Shown here: positions 1 through 8,233 of the stretch, in pieces
Layout: every line of letters begins with the position of its first letter
How positions within the stretch are numbered: the stretch's first letter is position 1
Source: JANNRR01 sp031401675
Lineage (GTDB): Bacteria > Pseudomonadota > Alphaproteobacteria > Rhodobacterales > Rhodobacteraceae
DNA length: 64,000 nt
NCBI GenBank assembly: GCA_031401675.1
Contig: JANNRR010000084.1
Coordinates: forward strand, 1 to 64,000
Direction: 5' to 3'
The notes under the pieces: generated by a model
What the model was told of the DNA's origin: nothing
Seen by the model: only the letters and a program-made list of their open reading frames with translations
Databases searched by the model: none
Translations under genes and position numbers: made by a program

Positions 1-68
1 GGGGAAACTTAACTTTCTCCCTAGAACCGTCGGCAATCACCGCCTGAAGCCGCAGGATCGCCTGGGGT

Positions 69-665
69 TCAGGCCACAAGCAGTGCGCCGATCCGGGCGA
101 CTTCCTCCTGACGTATCTCGTGCCCGCCTTGGTGCCAGAACAGATCGACCGTGGCCCCCTGAGCGGTAAACCAGTCAGCCAGGGCCTGGGTCCGGGGTGC
201 CGGGCAGATCGGGTCCTGCCGGCCGGCGGTGATCAGGATGCGTTTGCCCGCCAGCCCCGGTTGCGGGGCGGGGGTGAAGGGGACCAGCGGATGCATCAGG
301 ATCATGGCATCAAACAGGTGCGGATGCGCAAAGGCGGTGGCCGCCAGAATGTTGGCACCGTTGGAATAGCCCAGACCGATCGTTCGGCCCGGGCGGCGGC
401 TTGCCTGTGCATCGGCCACGAACCCGGCCATCCTGGCCACGGCGCGCGCCAGATCTTCCATGTCGAAAACGCCTTCGCCGGTTCGGCGAAAATAGCGGTT
501 CGCCGCGTTTTCCTGCACGTCGCCACGCGGCGATATCACGGTGGCACCCGGCATCAGGTCGCGGGCAAAGGAGTGAAATTGATGCTCGTCGCCGCCGGTG
601 CCGTGAAAGGTGAAGAACAGCGGCGTGTCCGGTCCCCCTTCGGTAATGGCGTTTAGGTAAGTCAT
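69..665 (-). CDS. alpha/beta hydrolase, phospholipase/carboxylesterase family (MhqD-like)
   Basis: A 198-residue cytoplasmic alpha/beta hydrolase of the phospholipase/carboxylesterase group. The oxyanion-hole motif FHGTGG lies near residue 20. The nucleophile motif GYSNG places Ser101, and Asp151 (GRQDP) and His182 (GGHE) complete a triad in the usual order. It lies next to a ring-cleaving dioxygenase on the same strand, the pairing known for the MhqD/MhqO quinone-responsive proteins of Bacillus. A role in handling hydroquinone or catechol-type compounds is therefore plausible but inferred. The start at 665 gives full length for the family, with an AAAGG element upstream. The true substrate cannot be read from sequence. 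Confidence 0.85.
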   Translation of the reverse strand: MTYLNAITEGGPDTPLFFTFHGTGGDEHQFHSFARDLMPGATVISPRGDVQENAANRYFRRTGEGVFDMEDLARAVARMAGFVADAQASRRPGRTIGLGYSNGANILAATAFAHPHLFDAMILMHPLVPFTPAPQPGLAGKRILITAGRQDPICPAPRTQALADWFTAQGATVDLFWHQGGHEIRQEEVARIGALLVA

Positions 666-722
666 AGGCGGTGCCTTTCGGACGGAAACAGGGTTGCTCT
701 GGTCGCGGCAGTGGCGCGACGG

Positions 723-1655
723 CTAGTCGGCAATTGGCTCCAGACTGCGCTCCAGCGTCTGTCGCAGATGCTCGTGCTGGCGCGGCAGCTTCAGCGCCTG
801 GCCAAGGTGCGCCGTATCTTCGTCGCGGTCAAACCCCGGCTCGTTCGTCGCAACTTCGAACAGCACGCCGCCGGGCGTGCGGAAATAGATCGACCAGAAG
901 TAGTCGCGGTCGATCACCGGGGTCACGGCGTAACCGGTATCGGCCAGCGCCTGCCGCACCTCCAGTTGCCGGGCGCGGTTTTCCACGGCAAAGGCGATGT
1001 GGTGCACTGAGCCTGCGCCTTGTCTGGCCGGATTGGCACCGGCGATCGTCTGAATGTCGATGCTGTCGGCCCCGTTGCCGCCGGGCATGACCAGCCGGGT
1101 CACATCGCCGTCCTGCCCGGCTGCGACATAGCCCATGTAGGTCAGAAGCTCGGTGGTCGCAGCGGCATCGGTCAGGCGCAACGCTGCGGAATGAAAGCCG
1201 TGGATCGCCATATCAATGCCGACGCCGTTGCCGGTCCATTGGCTGCGGGCGTCATCCGCAACTTCGACCAGTGCGAACAGGTCGCCGTCCGGGCCCTCGA
1301 AAGTCAGGCGCGCCTCGCCGAACCAGGTTTCATGCCGCAGCCCCTTGCTGCCACGGCTAGTCAGCCGTTCCACCCAAGTCGGCAGGCTGCCAACCGGGAC
1401 GGCAAAGGCGGTCACCGACACTTCGCCGGCCCCGGGTTTGCCGCGGGCGGCGTGCGGAAACGGAAAGTGGGTCATCACCGTGCCGGGAGTGCCGTGTTCA
1501 TCGCCGTAATACAGATGATAGACATCGGGGGCGTCGAAGTTGACGGTCTTCTTGACCCGGCGCAGGCCAAGGCCGTGGGTGAAGAAGTCGTTGACAGGCT
1601 GGGCATGGCTGGCCAGCGACGTGACATGGTGCAGGCCTTTGATCTGGGTCAGCAT
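723..1655 (-). CDS. ring-cleaving extradiol dioxygenase, glyoxalase/VOC fold (MhqO-like)
   Basis: A 310-residue protein with two vicinal-oxygen-chelate modules. The first begins GLHHVTS around residue 8. The second carries VHHIAF, and a glutamate in FEVATNEPGF near the C-terminus completes a 2-His-1-Glu iron site. This pattern is typical of the MhqO/LinE-like dioxygenases that cleave hydroquinone-type rings. The reading frame stays open upstream to 2039, but the conserved N-terminus starts at the ATG at 1655, behind an AAGGAC ribosome-binding site, so that start is chosen. It is followed by the hydrolase gene on the same strand, so the two probably form an operon. The natural substrate is unknown. 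Confidence 0.85.
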   Translation of the reverse strand: MLTQIKGLHHVTSLASHAQPVNDFFTHGLGLRRVKKTVNFDAPDVYHLYYGDEHGTPGTVMTHFPFPHAARGKPGAGEVSVTAFAVPVGSLPTWVERLTSRGSKGLRHETWFGEARLTFEGPDGDLFALVEVADDARSQWTGNGVGIDMAIHGFHSAALRLTDAAATTELLTYMGYVAAGQDGDVTRLVMPGGNGADSIDIQTIAGANPARQGAGSVHHIAFAVENRARQLEVRQALADTGYAVTPVIDRDYFWSIYFRTPGGVLFEVATNEPGFDRDEDTAHLGQALKLPRQHEHLRQTLERSLEPIAD

Positions 1656-1977
1656 GGCGGGTCCTTTCAGGTCGGGGTGTTCGCGGTGCGACAGAGATAG
1701 ATCTGTGAAGGGATAAACGGAACTACTGCAAAGTTCACATGATTGGTGCGCGGGCGAACCGATCAACGCGTCCGGCTTCATTCCGGCACAAATATCCCGG
1801 GGGAATCGGCGCAGCCGATGGGGGCAGCGCCCCCCCGATTCCTTGCGATGGACCGGGATGCGGTGGTCAGGCACGGCAATGCTGACGGGGCGGCAATACG
1901 TGAAACAAGTGGTTTTATTGGCGCGGTTACAGGCGTAGATTGGACCCGATGGAATGACTGAACCGAAAGGATTGATC
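1656..1977. other. divergent intergenic region with a GC-rich palindrome
   Basis: This 322-base gap separates the divergently transcribed dioxygenase and peroxiredoxin genes, so it should hold both promoters. No convincing -35/-10 pair stood out. The main visible structure is the palindromic element at 1802-1842. Open frames crossing the gap are extensions or shadows and carry no recognisable domain. Confidence 0.4.
1802..1842. repeat. GC-rich nested palindrome
   Basis: An 8-base inverted repeat, GGAATCGG at 1802-1809 and CCGATTCC at 1835-1842, encloses a second dyad of G and C runs (GGGGGC-AGC-GCCCCC). It could fold into a long hairpin on either strand. Elements of this kind are frequent between genes in Rhodobacterales. 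Whether it terminates transcription or is a REP-like repeat cannot be decided from one copy. Confidence 0.5.
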
Positions 1978-2634
1978 ATGGGACTGCGCATCAACGACAT
2001 CGCCCCCGATTTCACCGCCGAAAGCACCGAAGGCACCATCCGGTTTCACGACTGGATCGGCAGCGGCTATGCCATCATCTTCAGCCACCCACGCGATTTC
2101 ACGCCGGTCTGCACCACCGAATTCGGCGCGGTGGCGCAGCTTTCGGCAGAGTTTGCCAGGCGCAAGACCAAGGTGATCGGCGTGTCGGTGGATTCCGTTC
2201 AGGACCACGCCAAATGGAAACGCGACATTGAAAGCTTCGCCGGGACCACCGCCGATTTTCCGATCATCGACGACACCAGTCTGACGGTGGCGAAAGCCTA
2301 TGACATGCTGCCGGCGGAATACTACCTGCCGACCGAGGGTCGGGCACCTGCCCATACCGCGACGGTCCGGACGGTCTACATCATCGGGCCGGACAAGAAG
2401 GTGAAGCTGACGATGACCTATCCGATGTCGGTCGGGCGCAACTTTGCCGAGATTCTGCGGGCACTGGACGCGGTGCGGGCGACCGACGGCGTGCCGATTG
2501 CCACCCCCGCCAACTGGGTACCGGGGCAGGATGTGATCGTGGCACTGAGCCTTGACAACGCAGCAGCAGAGGCGAAATATGGCAAGCTGGACATGAAGCT
2601 GCCCTACCTGCGGTTTGCAAAGGACCCGAACTGA
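1978..2634 (+). CDS. 1-Cys peroxiredoxin (Prx6 family)
   Basis: A 218-residue thiol peroxidase that reduces hydrogen peroxide and organic hydroperoxides in the cytoplasm. The N-terminus INDIAPDF and the active-site motif PVCTTE, with peroxidatic Cys45, identify the AhpC/TSA superfamily. The length, the position of the cysteine and the long C-terminal domain (TMTYPMSVGRNF onward) fit the 1-Cys Prx6 branch. No resolving cysteine is seen. The ATG at 1978 is preferred over the frame opening at 1954, because GAAAGG lies seven bases upstream and the family begins here. It is divergent from the dioxygenase gene, which may reflect a shared oxidative or quinone stress theme (inference). Confidence 0.93.
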   Translation: MGLRINDIAPDFTAESTEGTIRFHDWIGSGYAIIFSHPRDFTPVCTTEFGAVAQLSAEFARRKTKVIGVSVDSVQDHAKWKRDIESFAGTTADFPIIDDTSLTVAKAYDMLPAEYYLPTEGRAPAHTATVRTVYIIGPDKKVKLTMTYPMSVGRNFAEILRALDAVRATDGVPIATPANWVPGQDVIVALSLDNAAAEAKYGKLDMKLPYLRFAKDPN

Positions 2635-2725
2635 CGGGGCAAGGTCATTTCGGGGTGCCTGCGTTCGGGCCCCCCCCAATCCACCGGACCGCAGGAAGCG
2701 GGTCGGCAACAACGGGGACAGGATC

Positions 2726-3082
2726 ATGTTCAGGGCATTTGTTTTTGCCGGGCTTGCAGGGATGTGGGCCGGGGCGGTTTCGGCGCAGGCGATCGGCGGG
2801 CTTTACGAGGTTCAGGGCAAGAACTTCGACGGCTCGCCCTATGGCGGCGAGGCGGCGATTGCGTTGACATCGGACGTGACCTGCGAAATCGTGTGGACAA
2901 CCGGCAATTCGTCATCGACCGGAATTTGCATGCGCAGCGGTAATGTGTTTGTCGCGGGCTACGAGTTGAACGGCAAGGTTGGGCTGATCATCTATCAGGT
3001 GATGGACAATGGTGTGCTGGATGGCAGCTGGACCATCGCCGGCACCAATGCCGTGGGCTACGAGGTTCTGGTGCCGAAATGA
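2726..3082 (+). CDS. small exported protein of unknown function
   Basis: A 118-residue protein whose first 20 residues form a clear Sec signal peptide ending VSAQA, so the mature protein of about 98 residues should be periplasmic. The mature part is rich in Gly, Asn and beta-prone stretches and has two cysteines (CEIVW and GICMR) that could form a disulfide. I do not recognise a family. The ATG at 2726 is chosen because the signal peptide starts there; upstream frame extension runs through GC-rich sequence after the peroxiredoxin gene. It lies 91 bases downstream of the peroxiredoxin stop and may be cotranscribed. Confidence 0.7.
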   Translation: MFRAFVFAGLAGMWAGAVSAQAIGGLYEVQGKNFDGSPYGGEAAIALTSDVTCEIVWTTGNSSSTGICMRSGNVFVAGYELNGKVGLIIYQVMDNGVLDGSWTIAGTNAVGYEVLVPK

Positions 3083-3221
3083 CGCGGGGCGGCTGCGGCA
3101 ACTTCTGACCAGTGATGGTGCGGTATTGCCGTTGGTGGCCGTGGCGCAGCCGTGTCTTGCCGGCCTCGCAACCCGACGCGGCACGGGACGCGGAATATGG
3201 TTGGGCGGGTGTGAGGCTGAC

Positions 3222-3872
3222 CTATCTTCGGGCTGACAGGGAATCGGAGGGATCACCATTGGGGCGGTTCAGGCCGGCCCGCTCGGCGTCCGACAGCAGC
3301 GCCGCAACTGCGTCAACAACAAGGGCCACGGCTGCATCCCGCCCCGGTGCCTCGTTGGCCGCTTTCTGCAACCAGAGCCCGTCAATCAGCGTGCTGACGG
3401 TGCGCGACACCTGCACAAAGCGCCCGGCAGGCAGCCTGTCTGCAAAGACCGAAGCCAGGTTGGAGCGCAGGCGTCGGTAGGACACCGCCTGAAGCCGGGC
3501 ATAGCGCGGTTTGACCGCCGCCGCAGATACCACCGAAAGCCAGGCGTTTGCGACGTTCTGCTGGTACAGTGTCACCGGAAAGTTGCCCTCGACAATCGCG
3601 GTAAACCGATCCCATCGGGTTTGCGCCGCACCCAAGCGTACTACCACATCTTCCATCAGAAGTCGGTTGTTCATCCGGACCATCGCGAACAACAGATCTT
3701 CCTTGCCCTTGAAGTAATAGGAAAGGATTCCCGCGGACATGCCTGCCTCGCGGCAGATCCGGGCAGTGGTCATGCCGCTCAGTCCATGTACCATGAAAAC
3801 CCTGTGCGCCGCCGCCGTCAACTCGGCGCGGCGCAAATCCTCGATCCGGGTTCGTCTGGGGAAATCTGCCAT
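3222..3872 (-). CDS. TetR-family regulator, BetI-like
   Basis: A 216-residue repressor with an N-terminal helix-turn-helix (MTTARICREAGMSAGILSYY, about residues 34-53) followed by a TetR ligand-binding domain. The motif SAGILSYYFKGKEDLL and the length resemble BetI, the choline-responsive repressor of glycine-betaine genes. The divergent neighbour is a choline-binding protein gene, which supports choline as the likely ligand. The shared 106-base gap holds a dyad over a -35-like box (3918-3933). It is not adjacent to betA or betB here, so the name BetI itself is not claimed. Confidence 0.82.
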   Translation of the reverse strand: MADFPRRTRIEDLRRAELTAAAHRVFMVHGLSGMTTARICREAGMSAGILSYYFKGKEDLLFAMVRMNNRLLMEDVVVRLGAAQTRWDRFTAIVEGNFPVTLYQQNVANAWLSVVSAAAVKPRYARLQAVSYRRLRSNLASVFADRLPAGRFVQVSRTVSTLIDGLWLQKAANEAPGRDAAVALVVDAVAALLSDAERAGLNRPNGDPSDSLSARR

Positions 3873-3917
3873 GCGCCATACTTAGCAGAGGATTTTATTG
3901 AATGACTATACAAATTC

Positions 3918-3951
3918 CTGTATTGACGTACAGTATTTCCAGCGGCATGCT
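3918..3951 (+). promoter_or_regulatory. candidate choX promoter with overlapping operator dyad
   Basis: A TTGACG -35-like box at 3923-3928 sits inside a dyad, CTGTA at 3918-3922 and TACAG at 3929-3933. A weak -10 candidate, CATGCT, follows at 3946-3951 with a 17-base spacer. A TetR-type repressor bound over the -35 box would shut off choX. The -10 matches only three of six consensus bases, so the assignment is tentative. Confidence 0.35.
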
Positions 3952-3978
3952 TCGCGAAATCATCGGGGAGGATGGACC

Positions 3979-4914
3979 ATGCGCAGCGGAATGCGGAATT
4001 TGTTTCTGAGCACGGCACTGATTTCGGCAGGGTCGGCCCACGCGGCAGACCCGGAAGCCTGCAAGGCGGTGCGCATGGCCGATCTGGGCTGGACCGATAT
4101 TGTCCTGACCAATACCTCGGCCGAGATTGTGCTTGCCGCGTTGGGCTATCAGCCGACCCAGACGCTTCTGGGACTGGATGTGTCGTTTGTTTCGATGCAG
4201 GGCGGTGACATCGATATCTTCCTCGGCAATTGGCGACCCGTGCAGAATGATCAGTACAAGGCCTTTTTCGACGATGGCTCGGTGGTGGAACTGGGCCGCA
4301 ATCTTGATGATGCCAAATTCACACTGGTGGTGCCGAAGTATGTCTCGGATGCCGGGGTCAAGAGCTATGATGATCTGGCGGCCCATGCCGAGCAATTCGG
4401 CAGCAGCATATATGCGATCGAGCCGGGCTCCAATTTCCCGCTGACCAATATGGTGGAGACAAACGCGCACGGTTTGGGCAGCTGGGATATTGTCGAGACA
4501 AGCGAGGCAGGAATGCTGTCGCAGGTGGAGCGATCGGTGCGGGACCAGGAATGGGTGGTGTTTCTGGGCTGGGCGCCGCATCCGATGAACTTGAACTACG
4601 AGTTGACCTATCTGACGGACGGTGATGCTGAATATGGCCCAGACTTTGGTGGTGCAACAGTGCATACCCTGTCACGCAAGGGCTATGCCGAGGCGTGCCC
4701 GAACGCGGCGAAGTTCTTTGCGCAACTGGCCTTTGACATTGAGTACGAAAATCAAGGAATGCAGAAGATCATGGGCGAGGGCATGGCTGCACCGGAGGCC
4801 GCGCTTGCGATGATCGCCGCTCGGCCGGATCTGCTGGAAGCGTGGTTGAAGGATGTCACCACGCTGACGGGCGAACCGGGGCTGCCTGTGGTGAAAGCAG
4901 CACTGGGCCTTTGA
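3979..4914 (+). CDS. choX: choline ABC transporter substrate-binding protein (ChoX-like)
   Basis: A 311-residue periplasmic binding protein with a signal peptide ending SAHA, then ADPEACKAVRMADLGWTDI. The motifs GWTDI, DIDIFLGNW, EPGSNF and VFLGWAPHPMN follow the choline-binding ChoX/OpuAC pattern, including the tryptophans that form the aromatic box for the quaternary ammonium. The ATG at 3979 follows GGGGAGGA and starts the signal peptide. No permease or ATPase gene is adjacent, so the transporter partners must be encoded elsewhere or this is an orphan receptor. The gene abuts a zinc alcohol dehydrogenase gene and is divergent from a BetI-like repressor. Confidence 0.85.
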   Translation: MRSGMRNLFLSTALISAGSAHAADPEACKAVRMADLGWTDIVLTNTSAEIVLAALGYQPTQTLLGLDVSFVSMQGGDIDIFLGNWRPVQNDQYKAFFDDGSVVELGRNLDDAKFTLVVPKYVSDAGVKSYDDLAAHAEQFGSSIYAIEPGSNFPLTNMVETNAHGLGSWDIVETSEAGMLSQVERSVRDQEWVVFLGWAPHPMNLNYELTYLTDGDAEYGPDFGGATVHTLSRKGYAEACPNAAKFFAQLAFDIEYENQGMQKIMGEGMAAPEAALAMIAARPDLLEAWLKDVTTLTGEPGLPVVKAALGL

Positions 4915-5928
4915 ATGCAAACCATGCGGGCGGCGGTTGTTGATGGCCACGGCCAGCCACTGCGTCTGGCCCGCTTGCCGGTGCCTGTGCCCCGATCGGG
5001 CGAGATTCTGATCAGGCTGGAAGCCAGCGGCGTTTGCCACAGCGACGTTCATGCCTGGAAAGGCGAAAGCCTGCCGGCAAAGCCGCCGGTTCCGTTTATT
5101 CTGGGCCATGAAGGCGTTGGCACCGTTGCAGCGATTGGCCCGGATGTGGTGGGCTGGTCGCTGGACGAACGCGCCGGGGCAGCATGGATTCACGATACAT
5201 GCGGCACCTGCGCTCTGTGCAAAAGCGGCCACGAATCCTTTTGTCCCGACCAGCGGGCGCATGGCTATCACGTGCCCGGGACCTTTGCCGAATATGTGAT
5301 CGCGAAAGCCGACTATGCCCTAAAACTGCCCGCAGGCGGCGCCGCGGCGCTGGCCCCGCTGATGTGCGCCGGGCTTACCGCCTTTGGTGCGATCGAGCGG
5401 TCGGCACTGCGCCCCGGCGAGACCTGCGCGATTTTCGGCTGTGGCGGGCTGGGCCTTTACGCGGTGCAGCTGGCGGCGCGCCGCGGGGCCCGTGTTGTGG
5501 CGGTCGACGCCGATCCGGAAAAGTTGGCCATTGCTGCACGTCTGGGCGCGCAGGTCACCCAGACCGCCACGCCCGAGCTTGCCGATCACTGGCCCGAAGC
5601 CAATCGCGCCGATGTCTGCATCAATTTCGCGCCCACCACCCGTACATGGGCACCGATGCTGGCCGCCACCCAGCCTCTTGGCCGGATCATTGCTGCCGCC
5701 ATGGTTTCGGAACCGGTGCCGCTGGTGCAGGAGTGGCTGACCTGGACGGGCATTTCGATCACCGGCACGTCGGTGGGCACCCGGGCCCAGATGCGCGATC
5801 TGATGGCACTGCATGCTGCCGAGCCTTTGCATGGTATAGTAGAGGAAATCGGGCTTGAAGGCGCGTCGGATGCGCTGTCGGCCCTGGCAGACGGCCGGGC
5901 CAAAGGCCGTTACTGCATCATTTTCTGA
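4915..5928 (+). CDS. zinc-dependent alcohol dehydrogenase (MDR family)
   Basis: A 337-residue medium-chain dehydrogenase. The catalytic zinc ligands are visible as Cys41 (GVCHSD) and His65-Glu66 (GHEGVG). The structural zinc loop has Cys96, Cys99, Cys102 and Cys110. A Rossmann motif, GCGGLGLYAVQLA, near residue 178 binds NAD(P). The start codon follows the choX stop with no gap, indicating translational coupling. Closest in feel to AdhP/AdhT-type enzymes acting on primary alcohols. With choX it might process an alcohol such as choline or a breakdown product, but that is context only. Confidence 0.9.
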   Translation: MQTMRAAVVDGHGQPLRLARLPVPVPRSGEILIRLEASGVCHSDVHAWKGESLPAKPPVPFILGHEGVGTVAAIGPDVVGWSLDERAGAAWIHDTCGTCALCKSGHESFCPDQRAHGYHVPGTFAEYVIAKADYALKLPAGGAAALAPLMCAGLTAFGAIERSALRPGETCAIFGCGGLGLYAVQLAARRGARVVAVDADPEKLAIAARLGAQVTQTATPELADHWPEANRADVCINFAPTTRTWAPMLAATQPLGRIIAAAMVSEPVPLVQEWLTWTGISITGTSVGTRAQMRDLMALHAAEPLHGIVEEIGLEGASDALSALADGRAKGRYCIIF

Positions 5929-6049
5929 GGCTGTCGGCCGACCGGTTTCCCCGAACTGCCCGGCCTTGTTGCCTGCTACTGGTCGCATCGGCAGTTGCTG
6001 CCGCCCCTTCGGGTGCGCTAGGCAAGCACGGAAACCGGCGGGAGGCACA

Positions 6050-7243
6050 ATGGATACTACAACTCTGGCGCGGCTGCGCCGTGACACTCCGGCTGCCGAC
6101 GTCCGCGTTCATTTCAACAACGCCGGTTCGTCGCTGATGCCCGCGCCGGTGTTCGACGTGTTGACGCGGTATCTGGCGGACGAGCGTGATCTGGGCGGCT
6201 ATGAGGCCGAAGCGGCGAATGCGGGCGTGCTGGCGCGGTACTATTCGGCCTTTGCCGAACTGCTGCGGGTTCAGCCGGATGAAATCGCCTATGTCGAGAA
6301 TGCGACGCGGGCCTGGGACATGGCGGTGTACGGGCTGAAGCTTGGCGAAGGCGACGAGGTGCTGCTGCACGCATCAGAGTACTCGTCGAACTACATGGCG
6401 TTTCTGCAGATCGCCCGGCGGACCGGGATGCGGATCGTGCTGGTGCCGTCGGACGGCAGCGGACAGATCGACGTGGCGGCACTGGAGCGGCTGGTGACGT
6501 CGCGGACCCGGGTGGTGGCAGTAACGCATGTGCCGACCCAAGGCGGGCTGGTCAATCCGGTGGCCGACGTGGGCCGGGTGGCGCGGGCGCACGGGCTGAT
6601 CTATGTGCTGGATGCCTGTCAATCGGCGGGGCAGATCGACCTGAACGTACCCGAGATCGGCTGTGATGTGCTGTCGGGGACCGGGCGCAAGTTCCTGCGC
6701 GGGCCGCGCGGCACCGGGTTCCTGTACGTGTCACAGCGGGTGATGCCGCTGATCGAGCCGCCGTTTGTCGACATGCATGCGGCGCGCTGGACCGGGCGCG
6801 AGGCCTACGAGTTCCTGCCCGATGCCCGGCGGTTCGAGAATTTCGAGAGCTTTCTGGGCGGGCGGGCGGCATTGGCGGCTGCGGTCGACTATGCGCTGGC
6901 GATCGGGTTGCCGGTGATCGAGGCGCGGGTGCAGGGGCTGGCGGCAGCGCTGCGCGCCGCGCTGGCCGAGGTGCCGGGGGTGACGGTGACCGATCTGGGG
7001 GCGGTGAAATCAGGGATTTGCACCTTCATGGTCGCGGGGATGGATGCCGCCGAGGTGGCGGCGAGGCTGGCGGCGCGGGGGATCAATGTCTCAGTTTCCA
7101 GCGGGGCCTTGATCGACTTTGAGGATCGCGGGCTGGAGGCTTTGGTGCGGGCTTCGGTGCATTATTTCAACACGGAAGAGGAGGTGACGCGGGTGGTGGC
7201 GGCGGTGGGCGAACTGTCCGAGCGTGGACAGTTCGGAAATTAA
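6050..7243 (+). CDS. class-V aminotransferase, PLP-dependent
   Basis: A 397-residue fold-type I enzyme of the class-V/isopenicillin-N-epimerase-like group. FNNAGSS near residue 22 forms the substrate-side loop. THVPTQGG and DACQSAGQ carry the PLP-contacting residues, and Lys214 in GRKFLRGPRG is the Schiff-base lysine. The ATG at 6050 follows GGGAGG; the frame is open further upstream but that part overlaps the dehydrogenase gene. It lies 121 bases after the dehydrogenase and may belong to the same transcript. It could be a desulfurase, lyase or epimerase; no sulfur-transfer partner is nearby. Confidence 0.85.
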   Translation: MDTTTLARLRRDTPAADVRVHFNNAGSSLMPAPVFDVLTRYLADERDLGGYEAEAANAGVLARYYSAFAELLRVQPDEIAYVENATRAWDMAVYGLKLGEGDEVLLHASEYSSNYMAFLQIARRTGMRIVLVPSDGSGQIDVAALERLVTSRTRVVAVTHVPTQGGLVNPVADVGRVARAHGLIYVLDACQSAGQIDLNVPEIGCDVLSGTGRKFLRGPRGTGFLYVSQRVMPLIEPPFVDMHAARWTGREAYEFLPDARRFENFESFLGGRAALAAAVDYALAIGLPVIEARVQGLAAALRAALAEVPGVTVTDLGAVKSGICTFMVAGMDAAEVAARLAARGINVSVSSGALIDFEDRGLEALVRASVHYFNTEEEVTRVVAAVGELSERGQFGN

Positions 7244-7326
7244 CCAGATCGCAAGAGTCCGTTAACTTTCGTTCATTGAATATTGAGGGGATTGTGTCTT
7301 GTGCGAATCACTTCTGGAATATCGGC

Positions 7327-7409
7327 CAGCGCGCGTAGGGTGGGTGAAATCCACCGCCTATTCGGAAGTGGGGCCAATTAGGTGAGTTTCGCCCACCCTA
7401 TGCGCGCTG
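7327..7409. repeat. imperfect long palindrome, left border of the SUKH/RHS patch
   Basis: Two 23-base arms, 7327-7349 and 7387-7409, are inverted copies with two mismatches around a 37-base centre. Each arm contains GTAGGGTGGGTGAAA or a close variant. The core GTAGGGTG(G/C)GTGA recurs in the palindrome at 8234-8296. The pair therefore looks like two members of one repeat family bracketing the SUKH-like gene and RHS remnant. Confidence 0.6.
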
Positions 7410-7437
7410 ATCCGAGATGCTTTTAGAAAGGGTGACA

Positions 7438-7995
7438 ATGGTGTCAATTAGGGATGTTCTGAATCTCGACCAATGGCCCGATCTTGTTGTCGGACAAAAT
7501 GGCTATGCCGCCAGAAGGCGAATCGACATTGCACCGCTGGCCTATGAAATCAAGATCAATGCTCCGTTGAGTGCTTTGATGATCGAAGAGTTGATTGAGT
7601 ACGCCGGAAGGGCTGATGCCAACCTTTCCCGAGACCTCTTCAGCCTTTGCAATGGAATTCGCGTTGGGGCGACGAAGTTTGCAGTCTATGGTGTTTTGAG
7701 GCAGATTGATCGTGCGTCCGATGATGTCGCTTTGCATCCCCCCCTTGATATCAATGTTCCAAATATCTATGGGCGCCCAAAGGGATGGCCGGACGAATTC
7801 CTGATTGTTGGCTCCTCTACCGAGGACGGAGTACAAGCTGAGTCTCGCAAAATGATCCATGCAATTACGCCATATGGCAGCATCATCGTTGCCGAAGAGT
7901 ACGACTATGCAGCGGTTTCGCGAGGATACCTTGCAGTAGGTCAATGGCTGGCAGCAGAAGTTGATCGTGCACTTTCGGATGCCAATAGATACTAA
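7438..7995 (+). CDS. SMI1/KNR4 (SUKH)-like protein, putative immunity protein
   Basis: A 185-residue cytoplasmic protein. The segment LFSLCNGIRVGATKFAVYG around residues 73-91, then PDEFLIVGSSTEDG, and a closing helix with QWLAAEVDRAL resemble the SUKH fold. SUKH proteins commonly act as immunity proteins against polymorphic toxins. Support is pattern recognition only. The ATG at 7438 is preferred to 7417 because GAAAGGGTG precedes it. The gene is visibly richer in A and T than its neighbours, which suggests horizontal transfer. The RHS-type fragment about 90 bases downstream supports the immunity reading: it would be an orphan left after loss of its toxin. Confidence 0.55.
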   Translation: MVSIRDVLNLDQWPDLVVGQNGYAARRRIDIAPLAYEIKINAPLSALMIEELIEYAGRADANLSRDLFSLCNGIRVGATKFAVYGVLRQIDRASDDVALHPPLDINVPNIYGRPKGWPDEFLIVGSSTEDGVQAESRKMIHAITPYGSIIVAEEYDYAAVSRGYLAVGQWLAAEVDRALSDANRY

Positions 7996-8088
7996 CTGAG
8001 GAATGAACTCAGCCAAGCGTTTCAAGATTTGGATAAATCTGGGCAGTACTCTCCACCAATTGCGGCTCCGCCTCCGGCCTCTTTCTCG

Positions 8089-8226
8089 ACCACCAAGTCC
8101 TTCGATTTCGACGCCGCCGCCCCGAACGCCACGCAAGGCTACATCGTCGAGGGTTATGACCCCGATGCCGGGCTGCAATTCCTGAACGCCCGCTACTACG
8201 ACCCCAAGCTCGCGCTATTCCTCCAG
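8089..8226 (+). pseudogene. truncated RHS-repeat protein fragment
   Basis: This short stretch translates to the hallmark end of an RHS core, including GYDPDAGLQFLNARYYDP followed by a phenylalanine-leucine-glutamine close. In intact RHS proteins this lies just before the variable toxin tip. Here no upstream RHS repeats and no toxin follow. The similarity stops within eight bases of the palindrome at 8234. It is therefore a remnant, consistent with recombination or insertion of the palindromic element. Together with the SUKH-like gene it marks a decayed toxin/immunity locus. Confidence 0.75.
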
Positions 8227-8233
8227 CACAGCT

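Noticed and set aside
1..68. Possible gene end at the left window edge
   Set aside because: No frame with coding features could be seen in so short a stretch.
7438..7995. Immunity protein for the eCIS nuclease-like effector
   Set aside because: It lies about 24 kb away with its own RHS remnant, and eCIS effectors usually lack linked immunity genes.
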